Shown in pieces: positions 27,406 to 36,621 of a stretch of 64,000 nt of DNA; position 1 is the first letter of the stretch; the number at the start of each line of letters is the position of its first letter. Both the position numbers and the translations under genes were made by a program. The notes under the pieces were generated by a model. The model did no database searches, had not been told where the DNA came from, and saw nothing but the letters and a program-made list of their open reading frames with translations. The stretch comes from RPRB01 sp035519675 (GTDB taxonomy: Bacteria; Myxococcota; Myxococcia; Myxococcales; Myxococcaceae). The stretch lies in NCBI GenBank assembly GCA_035519675.1, contig DATIWB010000015.1, forward strand, positions 1-64,000, given 5' to 3'.

Positions 27406-28092
27406 TTACTCCTCGACAACCCGGGGGAACAACAGGACCCCCAGTCCCCAGTAAATGAGATCGAAGCTCGTCAGCAGCGCAACCCATGAGGGGAACTGAC
27501 CCATCGGGTCGCCCTCGAAGACCAGCGCCGTCCCCTTCGCCGCGGCGACCAGCGCGGGGATGAGGATGGGGAAGAGCAGGAGCGGCAGGAGCACGTCGCG
27601 GGCGCGGGCGTGGCTGGCGATGGCACCGTACAGGGTCCCGGGCGCAGCGATGGCCAGACAGCCCAGCCCGATGAGGCCGAGCAGCTGGCCCCAGGGGAGG
27701 ACGATCCGCACGTCGAGCAGCGCGACCAGCACCGGGACCAGGAGGACTCCCAGCCCGGCGAGGAGCACCGCGTTGGCCACTGCCTTGGCGAGGAAGATGG
27801 CCCGGGCGTTCACCGGGACCAGCCGCAAGCCCTCCAGGGTGGAGTTCTCGCGCTCCACCCGGAACGACTCGCCGAGCGCCAGCACGCTGGCGAGCAGCAG
27901 CGCGAGCCACAGGTACCCGCCCGCGTTCCGGCGAAGGAGCGCGGTGTCCGGCCCGAGCGCGAAGGAGAAGAGGAGCAGGGTGGCCAGGGAGAAGAAGACC
28001 AGGGCGTTCACCCGGGCGCGCGAGCGCCACTCGAGCAGCAGGTCCTTTTGGAAGAGGACCCACGTCGAGGCCAGGAGGCCAGGGCGCCTCAT
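27406..28092 (-). CDS. ccmB: CcmB ABC-type permease
   Basis: 228 residues, six membrane helices, with FQKDLLLEWRSRARVNALVFF at the start and ERENSTLEGLRLVPV, hallmarks of CcmB. It forms with CcmA the ABC module that drives haem transfer from CcmC to CcmE and release of holo-CcmE. ATG overlaps the ccmA stop (ATGA). Confidence 0.94.
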   Translation of the reverse strand: MRRPGLLASTWVLFQKDLLLEWRSRARVNALVFFSLATLLLFSFALGPDTALLRRNAGGYLWLALLLASVLALGESFRVERENSTLEGLRLVPVNARAIFLAKAVANAVLLAGLGVLLVPVLVALLDVRIVLPWGQLLGLIGLGCLAIAAPGTLYGAIASHARARDVLLPLLLFPILIPALVAAAKGTALVFEGDPMGQFPSWVALLTSFDLIYWGLGVLLFPRVVEE

Positions 28093-28733
28093 GCGGCGAT
28101 CGATCGTCCCTGTTCCAGATGCAATCGGTCCGTGCAGAGCTGAAGCCCCTGTTCGATGTGGTGAGTGGCCAGGATGAGGGTGGTTCCGGCGGCGCGGAGC
28201 TCCCGGATGCGGGCCTCGAGCTCCGAGACACCGGTCGGGTCCAGCTCGACGAAGGGCTCGTCGAGGAGGGCCACCGGCGGCTGCTTGAGGAAGAGTCGCG
28301 CCAGGGCGAGCCGCCGCCGCATGCCGGCGGAGTAGGTCCGCACCGGGCGGTCGTCCTTCAGGGACAGCCCGAGCCGCTCCAGCGCCTCGCTCGCCCGGGA
28401 GGCGGATTCGCCGAGGAGCCGGGCGAGGACCAGGAGGTTCTCCAGGCCCGAGAGGTCCTCGTAGACGTAGTTGGCGTGACTCAGCAGGCCGACCTGCGCC
28501 CGTACCTGCTCCGGCTCGAGGGCGGCATCGAGGCCCAGGATCTCCACCCGTCCCGACGACGGGCGGACGGCGGTGGCCAGGACCCGGAGCAAGGTGGTCT
28601 TGCCCGAGCCGTTGTGGCCGGTCAGGAGCAATGCGGCACCGCGCCTCACCCTCAGGGAAACGCGGACGAGCGCCCACCGCGCACCGTAGCGCTTGCTGAC
28701 CTCGTGCAGCTGAAGGGCTGGGGCGAGTTCCAC
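28089..28733 (-). CDS. ccmA: CcmA ATP-binding protein
   Basis: About 214 residues. Walker A GHNGSGKTTLL, signature YSAGMRRRLALARLFL, Walker B VALLDEPFVELDP, His switch in ATHHIEQGL. Family: CcmA ATPase of cytochrome c maturation. GTG 28733 (VELAPALQLHEVSKRYG) is chosen since it sits at the domain edge; another GTG at 28787 would add 18 residues. First gene of the ccm operon; the 285-base gap upstream (28734-29018) holds no gene I can support. Confidence 0.93.
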   Translation of the reverse strand: MELAPALQLHEVSKRYGARWALVRVSLRVRRGAALLLTGHNGSGKTTLLRVLATAVRPSSGRVEILGLDAALEPEQVRAQVGLLSHANYVYEDLSGLENLLVLARLLGESASRASEALERLGLSLKDDRPVRTYSAGMRRRLALARLFLKQPPVALLDEPFVELDPTGVSELEARIRELRAAGTTLILATHHIEQGLQLCTDRLHLEQGRSIAA

Positions 28734-29018
28734 GTCGTCGGAGGGGGGTGAACTGTCCGAAAATCGCCGCAAAGGCAAGCAGGCCACGTGCCATGGGGGT
28801 CGGGCTGCTCGTTTGCGCGGCAGTTCTTACAGCAGATCCCCGCCGGCCAGCGAATCTCCTCGGGATTCGAGGCTGCTCGGGTGGCACCTGGCCTGCAATC
28901 GGTGCGTCGCGGGCGCGGGAGCAGGCACGGAACGGCGCCGCATTTGCGCCGGCGGTGGATGGGGGTCGACGGACCCGGCTCCCGGTCGTCCCCCTGGCGG
29001 GTGGGAGCGCTCAGCTGC

Positions 29019-29888
29019 TCACTGCCGCTTGCAGGCCGTCTGGCCGCCCGCGTCGGGCGGAGTCTCGTCGCAGACGAAGTAGCCGAGGCGCTGGTCCCCG
29101 GTGCCACCGACGAGGCCGATGACCCAGACAGCGGTGATCGCCCCGGGGCGCAGGTCGATGGGCGCGGTGTAGAGATCTGGCGTGTCCTGGGGCCGCGTCG
29201 CCCGGATGGTGAGCGGCAGAGCCGGAGCGGGGTCGATGTCCTGGTAGCCGTCGACGATGCCGGTCCCCGAGGCGAACATGCGGAACCCCATCTCGGCCTC
29301 GGTGAGCTGGGTGCCCCACACCCCGCCGTCCAGCACCACCCCGTCCCAGAGCGGCGGGGAGTTGGGGCTGACGTTGAGGACGCGGAGCCGGGCCTTGCCC
29401 GCCGCCGGCGGCTCCTGGTGCTCGATGTACTGCTGTAGCCGGTACGGCCCGGCGGAGGTGGTGCCCGGGGTGAGCAGGCCCACCGCGGTGATGGTGTACG
29501 TCCCGTGCGGGTTCAGCTGCTGCGCGGTCAGGTCCTGACCCACGGGCGTGGAGCAATCCGCGGCGCCGGCGGCGACGGCGCGAAAGTCCAGCCAGCCCGC
29601 GTCGATGTAGGTCTCCCGGCTCATCGCCGGGAAGGTCAGGCCGCCCTGCTGGCCACTGGAGGCGAGCATGGGCGTCCCCCACTGTCCGGCGTTCATCGGG
29701 CTCACGCAGATGTCGATGACCGGCGCGTCTGGCGAGAGGTTGCCGAACCGCACCCAAGCCTTGTCCGACGGAGGACCACCCGTCCCGGCGTCGCGACTGC
29801 CGCCGGAGCCGCCGCTGTCGCCACAGGCCAGCCCCACCCCCATACCGACTCCCACCAGCACCAACACCACTGCGCTGCATACCCTCAT
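29019..29888 (-). CDS. DUF4397 domain lipoprotein
   Basis: 289 residues. Lipoprotein signal MRVCSAVVLVLVGVGMGVGLACG, Gly/Ser-rich linker, and two DUF4397-like modules (WVRFGNLSPDAPVIDICV, and later ARLRVLNVSPNSPPLWD). DUF4397 proteins are surface-exposed Ig-like lipoproteins of unknown role. Strong GGGAGGT site before the ATG. Four other Cys residues in the mature part suggest disulfides. Transcribed away from the acyltransferase gene. Confidence 0.85.
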   Translation of the reverse strand: MRVCSAVVLVLVGVGMGVGLACGDSGGSGGSRDAGTGGPPSDKAWVRFGNLSPDAPVIDICVSPMNAGQWGTPMLASSGQQGGLTFPAMSRETYIDAGWLDFRAVAAGAADCSTPVGQDLTAQQLNPHGTYTITAVGLLTPGTTSAGPYRLQQYIEHQEPPAAGKARLRVLNVSPNSPPLWDGVVLDGGVWGTQLTEAEMGFRMFASGTGIVDGYQDIDPAPALPLTIRATRPQDTPDLYTAPIDLRPGAITAVWVIGLVGGTGDQRLGYFVCDETPPDAGGQTACKRQ

Positions 29889-30061
29889 CGCCCGCTACCT
29901 CCCTCGGTCTGGACCCGAGCGAGCCATGGATGGACACGCCGTGGTGGGGGCGGAAGCCGGGGCCGTTCGCAGGGCCCGCCCCTCCGTCGAGCGCTGAACG
30001 CCAGCAGGACGTCACAGGGGTTGTGCCCGTCTGCTCCCGTGCAGAGGTTCCAGCCGGTCGC

Positions 30062-30727
30062 ATGGCGATGAACGGCGGAAGGTGGCGTCCCCTCCGGAGA
30101 TTGCTGGCGCTCGCTCTCGCCCCGCTGCCCGTCCCGGCTCGAGGCGAGGGCACGGGGGAGGATCGTCTGTGGTTGCGCTGGCGCTGGGGATGGGTCCGGG
30201 GATGGGCGGCGCGGCCCGGCTGGCGCGCGCGGGAACTGCTCGGTGGGCCGCGCATCCGGGTGGGCCGCCGCTTCGCGCTGTTCGGGCGACTGGAAGCGCG
30301 GGGGCCGGGCGCGGTGGTCATCGGCGATGACGTCATCGTCGACGCGGTGACCACCCCCTTCACCCACGCCAGGGACGCCCGGATCGAGATCGGCAGCCAC
30401 AGCTACGTCAACGGGACGCGCTTCGGCTGCGCCTCCCTGATCCGCATCGGCGAGGGAGCCATCCTCGGCGACGCCCGGCTGCTCGACACCGACTTCCATC
30501 CGGTCCACCGCGACCAGCGGCACGATCCGCACGCGGAGCCAGCCATCGCACCCATCCTGGTCGAGGAGAACGTGTGGGTCGGGGCGGGCTCGGCGGTGCT
30601 GAAGGGCGTGCACATCGGGAGGGACGCGGTGGTGGCCTTCGGGTCGGTGGTGGTCCGCGACGTGGAGGCCGGCTCGGTGGTGGCGGGGAACCCGGCCCGG
30701 CCGGTGGCCCGGGTGCCGGGGGCCTGA
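30062..30727 (+). CDS. Hexapeptide-repeat acyltransferase (WbbJ/LbH type)
   Basis: About 221 residues. The C-terminal half is a left-handed beta-helix with hexapeptide repeats (IRIGEGAILGDARLLDTDFHPV, NVWVGAGSAVLKGVHIGRDAVVAFGSVV, AGNPARPV) and the catalytic His in DTDFHPV. The N-terminal region is Arg/Trp-rich. It would transfer an acetyl or other acyl group to a sugar, matching its polysaccharide neighbours. ATG 30068 is an alternative start. One-base overlap with the next gene (TGATG). Confidence 0.85.
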   Translation: MAMNGGRWRPLRRLLALALAPLPVPARGEGTGEDRLWLRWRWGWVRGWAARPGWRARELLGGPRIRVGRRFALFGRLEARGPGAVVIGDDVIVDAVTTPFTHARDARIEIGSHSYVNGTRFGCASLIRIGEGAILGDARLLDTDFHPVHRDQRHDPHAEPAIAPILVEENVWVGAGSAVLKGVHIGRDAVVAFGSVVVRDVEAGSVVAGNPARPVARVPGA

Positions 30728-31845
30728 TGCGGCTGGAAGCGGAGGTCCATCCCCACCCGAGCTTGACCCACCTCGGGTACCTGCTCACCGGCCTCGAGGC
30801 CCTCGCGCGGAGCGGACGGCTCGAGCTGACCGCCGTACGCGGAGACCCTGCCTCCCACCCACTGGTCCTCCGCTGCCGGGTGGACGACGGCCGCGGCCCC
30901 GAGCGTCGGGTGGTGTTCGACATGCTCGACCGGACCAGCGAATGGGACCTGCCCGCGCTCGACGGCGCGCACCTCTACTTCAAGCGGAGCTTTCATCGGC
31001 CGGACGTGGAGCGGCTGGGCCCGGAGCGGGCCGGCCGGGTGGAGCCCTTCGGGATGAACTTCCTCTGTCGCTCGGGGACGAGCACCCGCTGGGTCCTTCG
31101 CCACGCGGTGCTGCCCGAGCTGCTCGGCCTCACCCGCGGCGCGTGTCCCCGACTCGCGCATCGGTGGGTGGAGTACCGCAGCTTCTTCGGCTCGCCCGGG
31201 CTCGAGGCCTTCGAGGTCCCGCCGGAGGCACCGGCCGCGCCACGCATTGCCTTCCAGACGCGGGTCTGGACGCGCGGCGAGCTGGGCCCGGAGTCCGAGA
31301 GCCTCAACGAGGAGCGGGTGGCCACGGTGCGCGCGCTCCGGCGAGCGTTTGGCCAGCGCTTCTGCGGGGGGCTCGTCCCCACCCCGCTGGCCCGCGCCCG
31401 CTGGCCCGGGGAGATCTCCGACGCGCCCACCGCCCGACGGGAGCACATCCGGTGGGTGCATGGCGCGCTGGTGGCCGTCTACACCCGCGGCCTTCATCAC
31501 TCGACCGCGTTCAAGCTTCCCGAGTACCTGGCCGCGTCCCGTTGCGTCGTCGGCGAGCCGGTGCGCAACGCGCTGCCGCGGCCGCTCGTCCCGGGAGAGC
31601 ACCTGCTCGAGTTCCAGACCCCCGAGGAGTGCGTGGCCCGCTGCGCGGCGGCGCTCGAGAGCCGCGACACCCAGGAGCGTCTCCGCCGGGCCGCCTGGGA
31701 GTACTGGCGAAGCGAGGGCCGTCCGGAAGTGCGGGTGGAGCGCTGCCTGGCTCGGGCGCTCGGTGGTTCGGAGACGTGCCCGCCCCACGCCGCCCTCTGC
31801 CGAGCTCGGCCCGGCGGGCGCCTCAGGCGAGCGGGGCCTCGGTGA
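30727..31845 (+). CDS. Putative glycosyltransferase, polysaccharide cluster
   Basis: 372 residues. No clean family signature in the N-terminal half; the C-terminal half resembles a GT-B acceptor-recognition domain (HIRWVHGALVAVYTRGLHHSTAFKLPEYLAASRCVVGEP), matching the pattern where a donor site is followed by a moving target. Not signal-bearing. Tight coupling to the acyltransferase supports a role in repeat-unit assembly. Its end overlaps the convergent flippase gene by 23 bases. Function is inferred and could be another sugar-modifying enzyme. Confidence 0.6.
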   Translation: MRLEAEVHPHPSLTHLGYLLTGLEALARSGRLELTAVRGDPASHPLVLRCRVDDGRGPERRVVFDMLDRTSEWDLPALDGAHLYFKRSFHRPDVERLGPERAGRVEPFGMNFLCRSGTSTRWVLRHAVLPELLGLTRGACPRLAHRWVEYRSFFGSPGLEAFEVPPEAPAAPRIAFQTRVWTRGELGPESESLNEERVATVRALRRAFGQRFCGGLVPTPLARARWPGEISDAPTARREHIRWVHGALVAVYTRGLHHSTAFKLPEYLAASRCVVGEPVRNALPRPLVPGEHLLEFQTPEECVARCAAALESRDTQERLRRAAWEYWRSEGRPEVRVERCLARALGGSETCPPHAALCRARPGGRLRRAGPR

Positions 31846-33370
31846 CGTCGCCGGGGTCTGGCTGCGCCGGGAGCGGGGCCGGCCGCCGCGAGCGCCGGAG
31901 CGAGCCGAGGACCTCCAGCACCCGGACGCCCACCAGCTGGAGTGCCCCCACGTAGGCCAGCCCGAAGACGGCCGATGCGGTGGCGACCGGAACCAGACGC
32001 CAGAAGAAGCGATGGGGCAGGGCGCCCCAGTGGCCGGCGATGAGGCGGTCCCAGACGAGCATGATCGCCACCGCCGCCACCGACGCGGCGCCGGCGCGCA
32101 CGCCTTCATGCACAGGAACGAGGTCGAGGAGATCGCGGAGGCGCCGGGTCTCCAGGGCGCGGGGGAGCCTCACCACCAGCAGCACCTTTCCCACCGCCTC
32201 GGCGAGCAGCCAGGAGAGCACGCCGCCCATCAGCCCGAAGGCGTGCACGAAGGCCAGGACCACCGGGACCGTCACCAGCGCCTTGACCACGTAGGAGCGG
32301 AAGATGGCCGCCGTGTCCCCCCGTGCCCGGAGGAGACCGTCGAGCGGGAAGCAGCCGAAGAGCACCGCCAGGGTGCTCACCCGGAAGAGTGGGACCGAGG
32401 GGAGGAACTTCACCCCGAACACCGCCTCGATGAACTCGGGCGCGGCGGCGAGGAGGAAGGCGCAGGTGGGAACGAACACGTAGGCGAGACGGGCTGCCGC
32501 CTGACGGAAGGCCCGGGTGACCTCGCCGAGCCTTCCGGCACGCTCCAGCTCGCCCACGTGCACCATCAGCACCTCGCTGGTGGGCGTGTACAGGAGGTCC
32601 ACGATCGGCAGCTGGAAGCACCCCACGGTGTAGATGGCGAAGAGGGCCGGGTCGAACCGGGCGCTCACCACCCACTGGTGAAAGGAGTGCTGGGGCACCG
32701 ACACCGCCAGCGCCGCGCCGAAGGGCAGGGCGTACCCCAGCTGCGCCCGGAGCGCCGCCCGGTCCCACCAGCCGCCCAGCGTCCCCCGCACCGCGATGAG
32801 CCAGGTCGCCCCGGACCGGACGATCATCAAGAAGGCCACGCTCCACATCGTGGCGTGGAGCCCGAGCCCGAGGAGAATGGGGGCGGTCATCGCCGCGGCC
32901 CGGAGGCTGTCCCAGAGCAGGTAGTTCATCGCCGCGGCGCCGGTGCGGCCCTGGCTGGTGAGGAGGGGCTCGAGCGCGCACGCCGCCAGGTAGAAGCCGG
33001 TGTACGTGGCGAGCGCGCCCCGGAAGTCCACCAGGTCCGGGGCCGAGAACAGCCGGCTCACCCATGGCGTCGCGGCGAGCACCCCCAAGGCCGCGGCCCC
33101 CCCGGCCGCCATGAGGACCACCAGGGTGTTCACCACGAAAGGCCGGGGCCGGTCGGTCCGCGGCATGAAGTAGTACAGGCTCTGGGGGAGGCCGAAGGTG
33201 CAGATGGCCGTGAGGGTCGTCCCCACCAGGAAGAGCTGCTTGTAGGTCCCGTACTCGGCGATGGGCATCGCGCGGGCCAGGACCAGCGGGACGACGGTGG
33301 TGACGACGGCGCTCGCGAAGCGCGCCAGGACGAGCGGCCCGGCGCGCCGCAAGAAGGAGGGAGAGCTCAT
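31823..33370 (-). CDS. wzx: Polysaccharide flippase, Wzx/RfbX type
   Basis: 515 residues with about 14 membrane helices. Start LRRAGPLVLARFASAVVTTVVPLVLARAM and AEYGTYKQLFLVGTTLTAICTFGLPQSLYYF are typical of the MOP/MATE-like Wzx group that flips lipid-linked repeat units across the inner membrane. The C-terminal ~20 residues are Pro/Arg-rich and cytoplasmic. Transcribed toward the glycosyltransferase gene. It likely serves the acyltransferase/glycosyltransferase genes, and possibly the exo operon, which has no flippase of its own. Confidence 0.9.
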   Translation of the reverse strand: MSSPSFLRRAGPLVLARFASAVVTTVVPLVLARAMPIAEYGTYKQLFLVGTTLTAICTFGLPQSLYYFMPRTDRPRPFVVNTLVVLMAAGGAAALGVLAATPWVSRLFSAPDLVDFRGALATYTGFYLAACALEPLLTSQGRTGAAAMNYLLWDSLRAAAMTAPILLGLGLHATMWSVAFLMIVRSGATWLIAVRGTLGGWWDRAALRAQLGYALPFGAALAVSVPQHSFHQWVVSARFDPALFAIYTVGCFQLPIVDLLYTPTSEVLMVHVGELERAGRLGEVTRAFRQAAARLAYVFVPTCAFLLAAAPEFIEAVFGVKFLPSVPLFRVSTLAVLFGCFPLDGLLRARGDTAAIFRSYVVKALVTVPVVLAFVHAFGLMGGVLSWLLAEAVGKVLLVVRLPRALETRRLRDLLDLVPVHEGVRAGAASVAAVAIMLVWDRLIAGHWGALPHRFFWRLVPVATASAVFGLAYVGALQLVGVRVLEVLGSLRRSRRPAPLPAQPDPGDVTEAPLA

Positions 33371-33562
33371 CGTGCCTGCGCCGCAAGTTGGGCGCGGTTC
33401 CCCGCGGAGCCAACGGCCTGGCGCGGGCGAGACCGGAGTTGGGCTCGGCTGCCCGGCTGGGTCTCGGACTGGCATTGATGTGCGAGGAAAGTTCACAAAG
33501 AAACATCGCTGGCACGCGTCGTACGGTCGCCGCCTTCTCCCACCACCCCCCAGGAGGCGCCG

Positions 33563-34972
33563 TTGCAGAAGCTCGGTCGGATCTTCGGACTGGTCATCGC
33601 AGTTGCGAGCGCCACGTCCCTTGCCGCTGGCACGGATGGCAGCTGGTCCCGTTGTTCGATGCCTGCTCGCTTGAGTCCCGACCCAGCGGGTAGCACCTCG
33701 TACGTCGCGACCTGGGGGACGAACCCGGGGAACTGCCCGGGGTGGTCCGGCTACACCTTCCGGACCATCGACGCGGCAGTGCGCTGCGCGAAGGGCAAGG
33801 ACACCATCTACGTCCGGGGCGGGAGCTACGGCCCGTTCGGCATCGCCAATCTCTGGCCCTCGGACCGGATCCTCATCACCAACTACCCGGGCGAGAACCC
33901 GACCATCGACGGCTGGAACAGCGTCGGCGACTACCAGGCCATCATCTTTCTCTGGAACGTCTCCAACCTCGCCTTCCAGGGCCTGACCATCCAGAACACC
34001 GGCGTGCCCGACGACGAGCACGGCGGCTACGGGGTCAAGGTCGATTACTCCACCTTCGTGAAGTTCTATTACAACACCATCCGCAACACCGCCCGGCACG
34101 GCATGGTGATGGACGGGCACCAGCACGAGGTCGTTGGCAACGAGATCGCCTGGACGGTGATGCGCAACCAGTGGAAGTCGTCGAGGTGGTGGGACGGCGG
34201 CTTCGCCAGCGCCTCGTACCGCCAGCAGTGGGGGCTCAAGTTCATCGGGAACTCGGTCCACGACTCGTGGGGCGAGTGCGTGGACATCCTCCAGCTGTCC
34301 GGGGTCACCGTCGAGGGGAATCAGGTCTACAACTGCTACAGCGGCAACCTCTACGTCTCGAACTCGCGCGACGTGAAGATCAACCGGAACTGGGTGTTCG
34401 CCAGCACCGATGCCTACAACAAGCCCGGGACCTGGTACCGCTCGCCTGGCATCGCCGTGGCCAACGAGGGGAAAGACGGCGGGTTCAGCATCGCGAACAT
34501 CGTGGTGACCAACAACATCGTCGAGCGGGTGAGTCAGGCGTTCCGCTACTGGCGCAGCCACAGCGGCGGAAGCATCTGGGACATGTACGCCAACGTCTAC
34601 CTGGGCTTCAACACCTTCGCCCATACCCAGACCTGGCCCATTCGCATCGATGGTCCAGACGGGAACCCGCAGGGCTGGAACCGCCTGCGCCAGAACATCG
34701 TGCTGAACGACAGCGGCTGGGCCTGGTACTCGAACGACAACGCCAGCAACTGGGAGGTGGCCAAGAACTGGGAGTACAGCGCGGGGACGAGCTGGAACTC
34801 CCCGGGGCTGGTGGACACCAACGGCGGCTGGGTGGGCGCCTACGAGCTCCAGAGCTACTCGACCTTGCGGTGGATCGTCCCCCCCAGCTCGGAGTGGGAC
34901 ATGCCCTGGGACGACTTCAACTGCAACTGGCGGAACCCGAACGACTGGGGCGCGGCCGGCGCCTCGCAGTGA
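33563..34972 (+). CDS. Secreted right-handed parallel beta-helix protein
   Basis: 469 residues from TTG, with AGGAGG five bases upstream, and a signal peptide (GRIFGLVIAVASATSLAAG). The body repeats beta-helix coils: IFLWNVSNLAFQGLTIQNTG, VKFYYNTIRNTARHGMV, VTVEGNQVYNCYSGNLYVSNS, VKINRNWVFAS, IVVTNNIVERVSQAF. Very rich in Trp, Asn, Tyr, and codon use has more A/T than neighbours. Such folds are frequent in polysaccharide lyases, epimerases and surface adhesins. Its position beside polysaccharide genes suggests action on that polymer. No catalytic triad identified. Confidence 0.75.
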   Translation: MQKLGRIFGLVIAVASATSLAAGTDGSWSRCSMPARLSPDPAGSTSYVATWGTNPGNCPGWSGYTFRTIDAAVRCAKGKDTIYVRGGSYGPFGIANLWPSDRILITNYPGENPTIDGWNSVGDYQAIIFLWNVSNLAFQGLTIQNTGVPDDEHGGYGVKVDYSTFVKFYYNTIRNTARHGMVMDGHQHEVVGNEIAWTVMRNQWKSSRWWDGGFASASYRQQWGLKFIGNSVHDSWGECVDILQLSGVTVEGNQVYNCYSGNLYVSNSRDVKINRNWVFASTDAYNKPGTWYRSPGIAVANEGKDGGFSIANIVVTNNIVERVSQAFRYWRSHSGGSIWDMYANVYLGFNTFAHTQTWPIRIDGPDGNPQGWNRLRQNIVLNDSGWAWYSNDNASNWEVAKNWEYSAGTSWNSPGLVDTNGGWVGAYELQSYSTLRWIVPPSSEWDMPWDDFNCNWRNPNDWGAAGASQ

Positions 34973-35011
34973 CCCCTCCGGGGGTGGCGCCGGTCCTGCG
35001 GCTCGAGACGT

Positions 35012-35637
35012 TCACGCTCGAGGCCCTCCGGCCGACCTGAGCGCGTCGAGCAGCGCGCGCGCCACCTCGCCCGGTGTCGCCGATCGCAGGATGGCACCTT
35101 GTACCGCGACGGCCCGGCAGGGCCGCAGTGACTTCACCCGCTCCGGGGTGATTCCGCCGAGCGCCACACAGGGCGTCGGGGACGCGAGGCGCACCAGCTC
35201 CCCGAATCCCTCGGGACCGAGCGTCGGCCGGGAATCGCCAGGCTTGGAGCCGGGGGGGAACACCGGTGAGACGAGGAAGGCGTCGGCCCCGGCCGCCGCT
35301 CTGACCTCCCGGTGGTCGTGCACCGCAGCGCTGAGCCATCGGTCCTTCGGCAAGAAGCGCCGAACCTCCTCTGGCCGTGGACCGTCCACCGGAAGATGGA
35401 GGTGCGCTTGCACCAGAAGCGCGACGTCGAGGCGGCCGTTGATCGCCAGCTGGGCCCCGGTGCCCCGGGTGAGTGCCGACAGGCGGCGGGCGCGCTCGAG
35501 GAAGTCGCGCACCGGGGCGCCGGGATGGCGGTGCTGGATGCAGACCTCCGGGCCCAGGGCCGCGGTCGCCTCCAGCGCTGCCCAGTGACGCTCCTCCGGC
35601 AGCGTCCAGTCGGTGAGGACGATGAGCTTCGGCAGCT

Positions 35638-35641
<4 letters not shown>
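35012..35641 (-). CDS. thiE: Thiamine-phosphate synthase ThiE/TenI-like, CTG start
   Basis: 209 residues if started at CTG 35641, whose TGA overlaps the thiG stop (CTGA). The first strand LKLPKLIVLTDWTLPE and following VCIQHRHPGAPVRDFLERA are plainly ThiE, so the start must lie above the only conventional candidate in frame (GTG 35512, inside the protein). Other motifs: AQLAINGRLDVAL, HLPVDGPRP, DAFLVSPVFPPGSKPGD, VALGGITPE. ThiE joins HMP-PP and thiazole phosphate. TenI (a related aminotransferase-like paralogue) is possible, since the LGADGVHLG region is shortened. Confidence 0.82.
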
Positions 35642-36411
<770 letters not shown>

Positions 36412-36420
36412 GAGGGACTT

Positions 36421-36621
36421 CTACGCCCCTCCGCCCACGAACGTCACCACCTCCAGCGTGTCGCCATCCTGGAGCGTCACCTCCGGGTGCTGCGCCTGCC
36501 GGAGCACCTCGCCGTTCAGCTCCACCGCCACCCGACCTCGCATCCCGAGCTGGGTGACCAGCGCGGCCACGGTGAGCCCCTCGGGGAGCTCGCGCCGTTC
36601 TCCGTTGACGGTGAGGGTCAC
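36421..36621 (-). CDS. thiS: Sulfur carrier protein ThiS
   Basis: 66 residues, ubiquitin-like fold: MTLTVNGERRELPEGLTVAALV, VAVELNGEVL and HPEVTLQDGDTLEVVTFVGGG. ThiS carries sulfur as a C-terminal thiocarboxylate for ThiG. The C-terminus reads GGGA rather than ending in GG: the codons before TAG are GGC GGA GGG GCG, so a terminal Ala follows the Gly run. GTG start overlaps the stop of the diiron protein gene upstream. Confidence 0.93.
   Translation of the reverse strand: MTLTVNGERRELPEGLTVAALVTQLGMRGRVAVELNGEVLRQAQHPEVTLQDGDTLEVVTFVGGGA

Noticed and set aside
28882..28897. Sigma-54-like match TGGCACCTGGCCTGCA on the plus strand
   Set aside because: No plus-strand gene follows for over 1 kb; it points into the antisense of the DUF4397 gene.
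28813..29082. Small plus-strand gene in the gap between ccmA and the DUF4397 gene
   Set aside because: No ribosome site, odd composition, overlaps the DUF4397 gene end.
33469..33482. Possible sigma-54 site upstream of the beta-helix gene
   Set aside because: GG-GC spacing is nine, not ten, bases.
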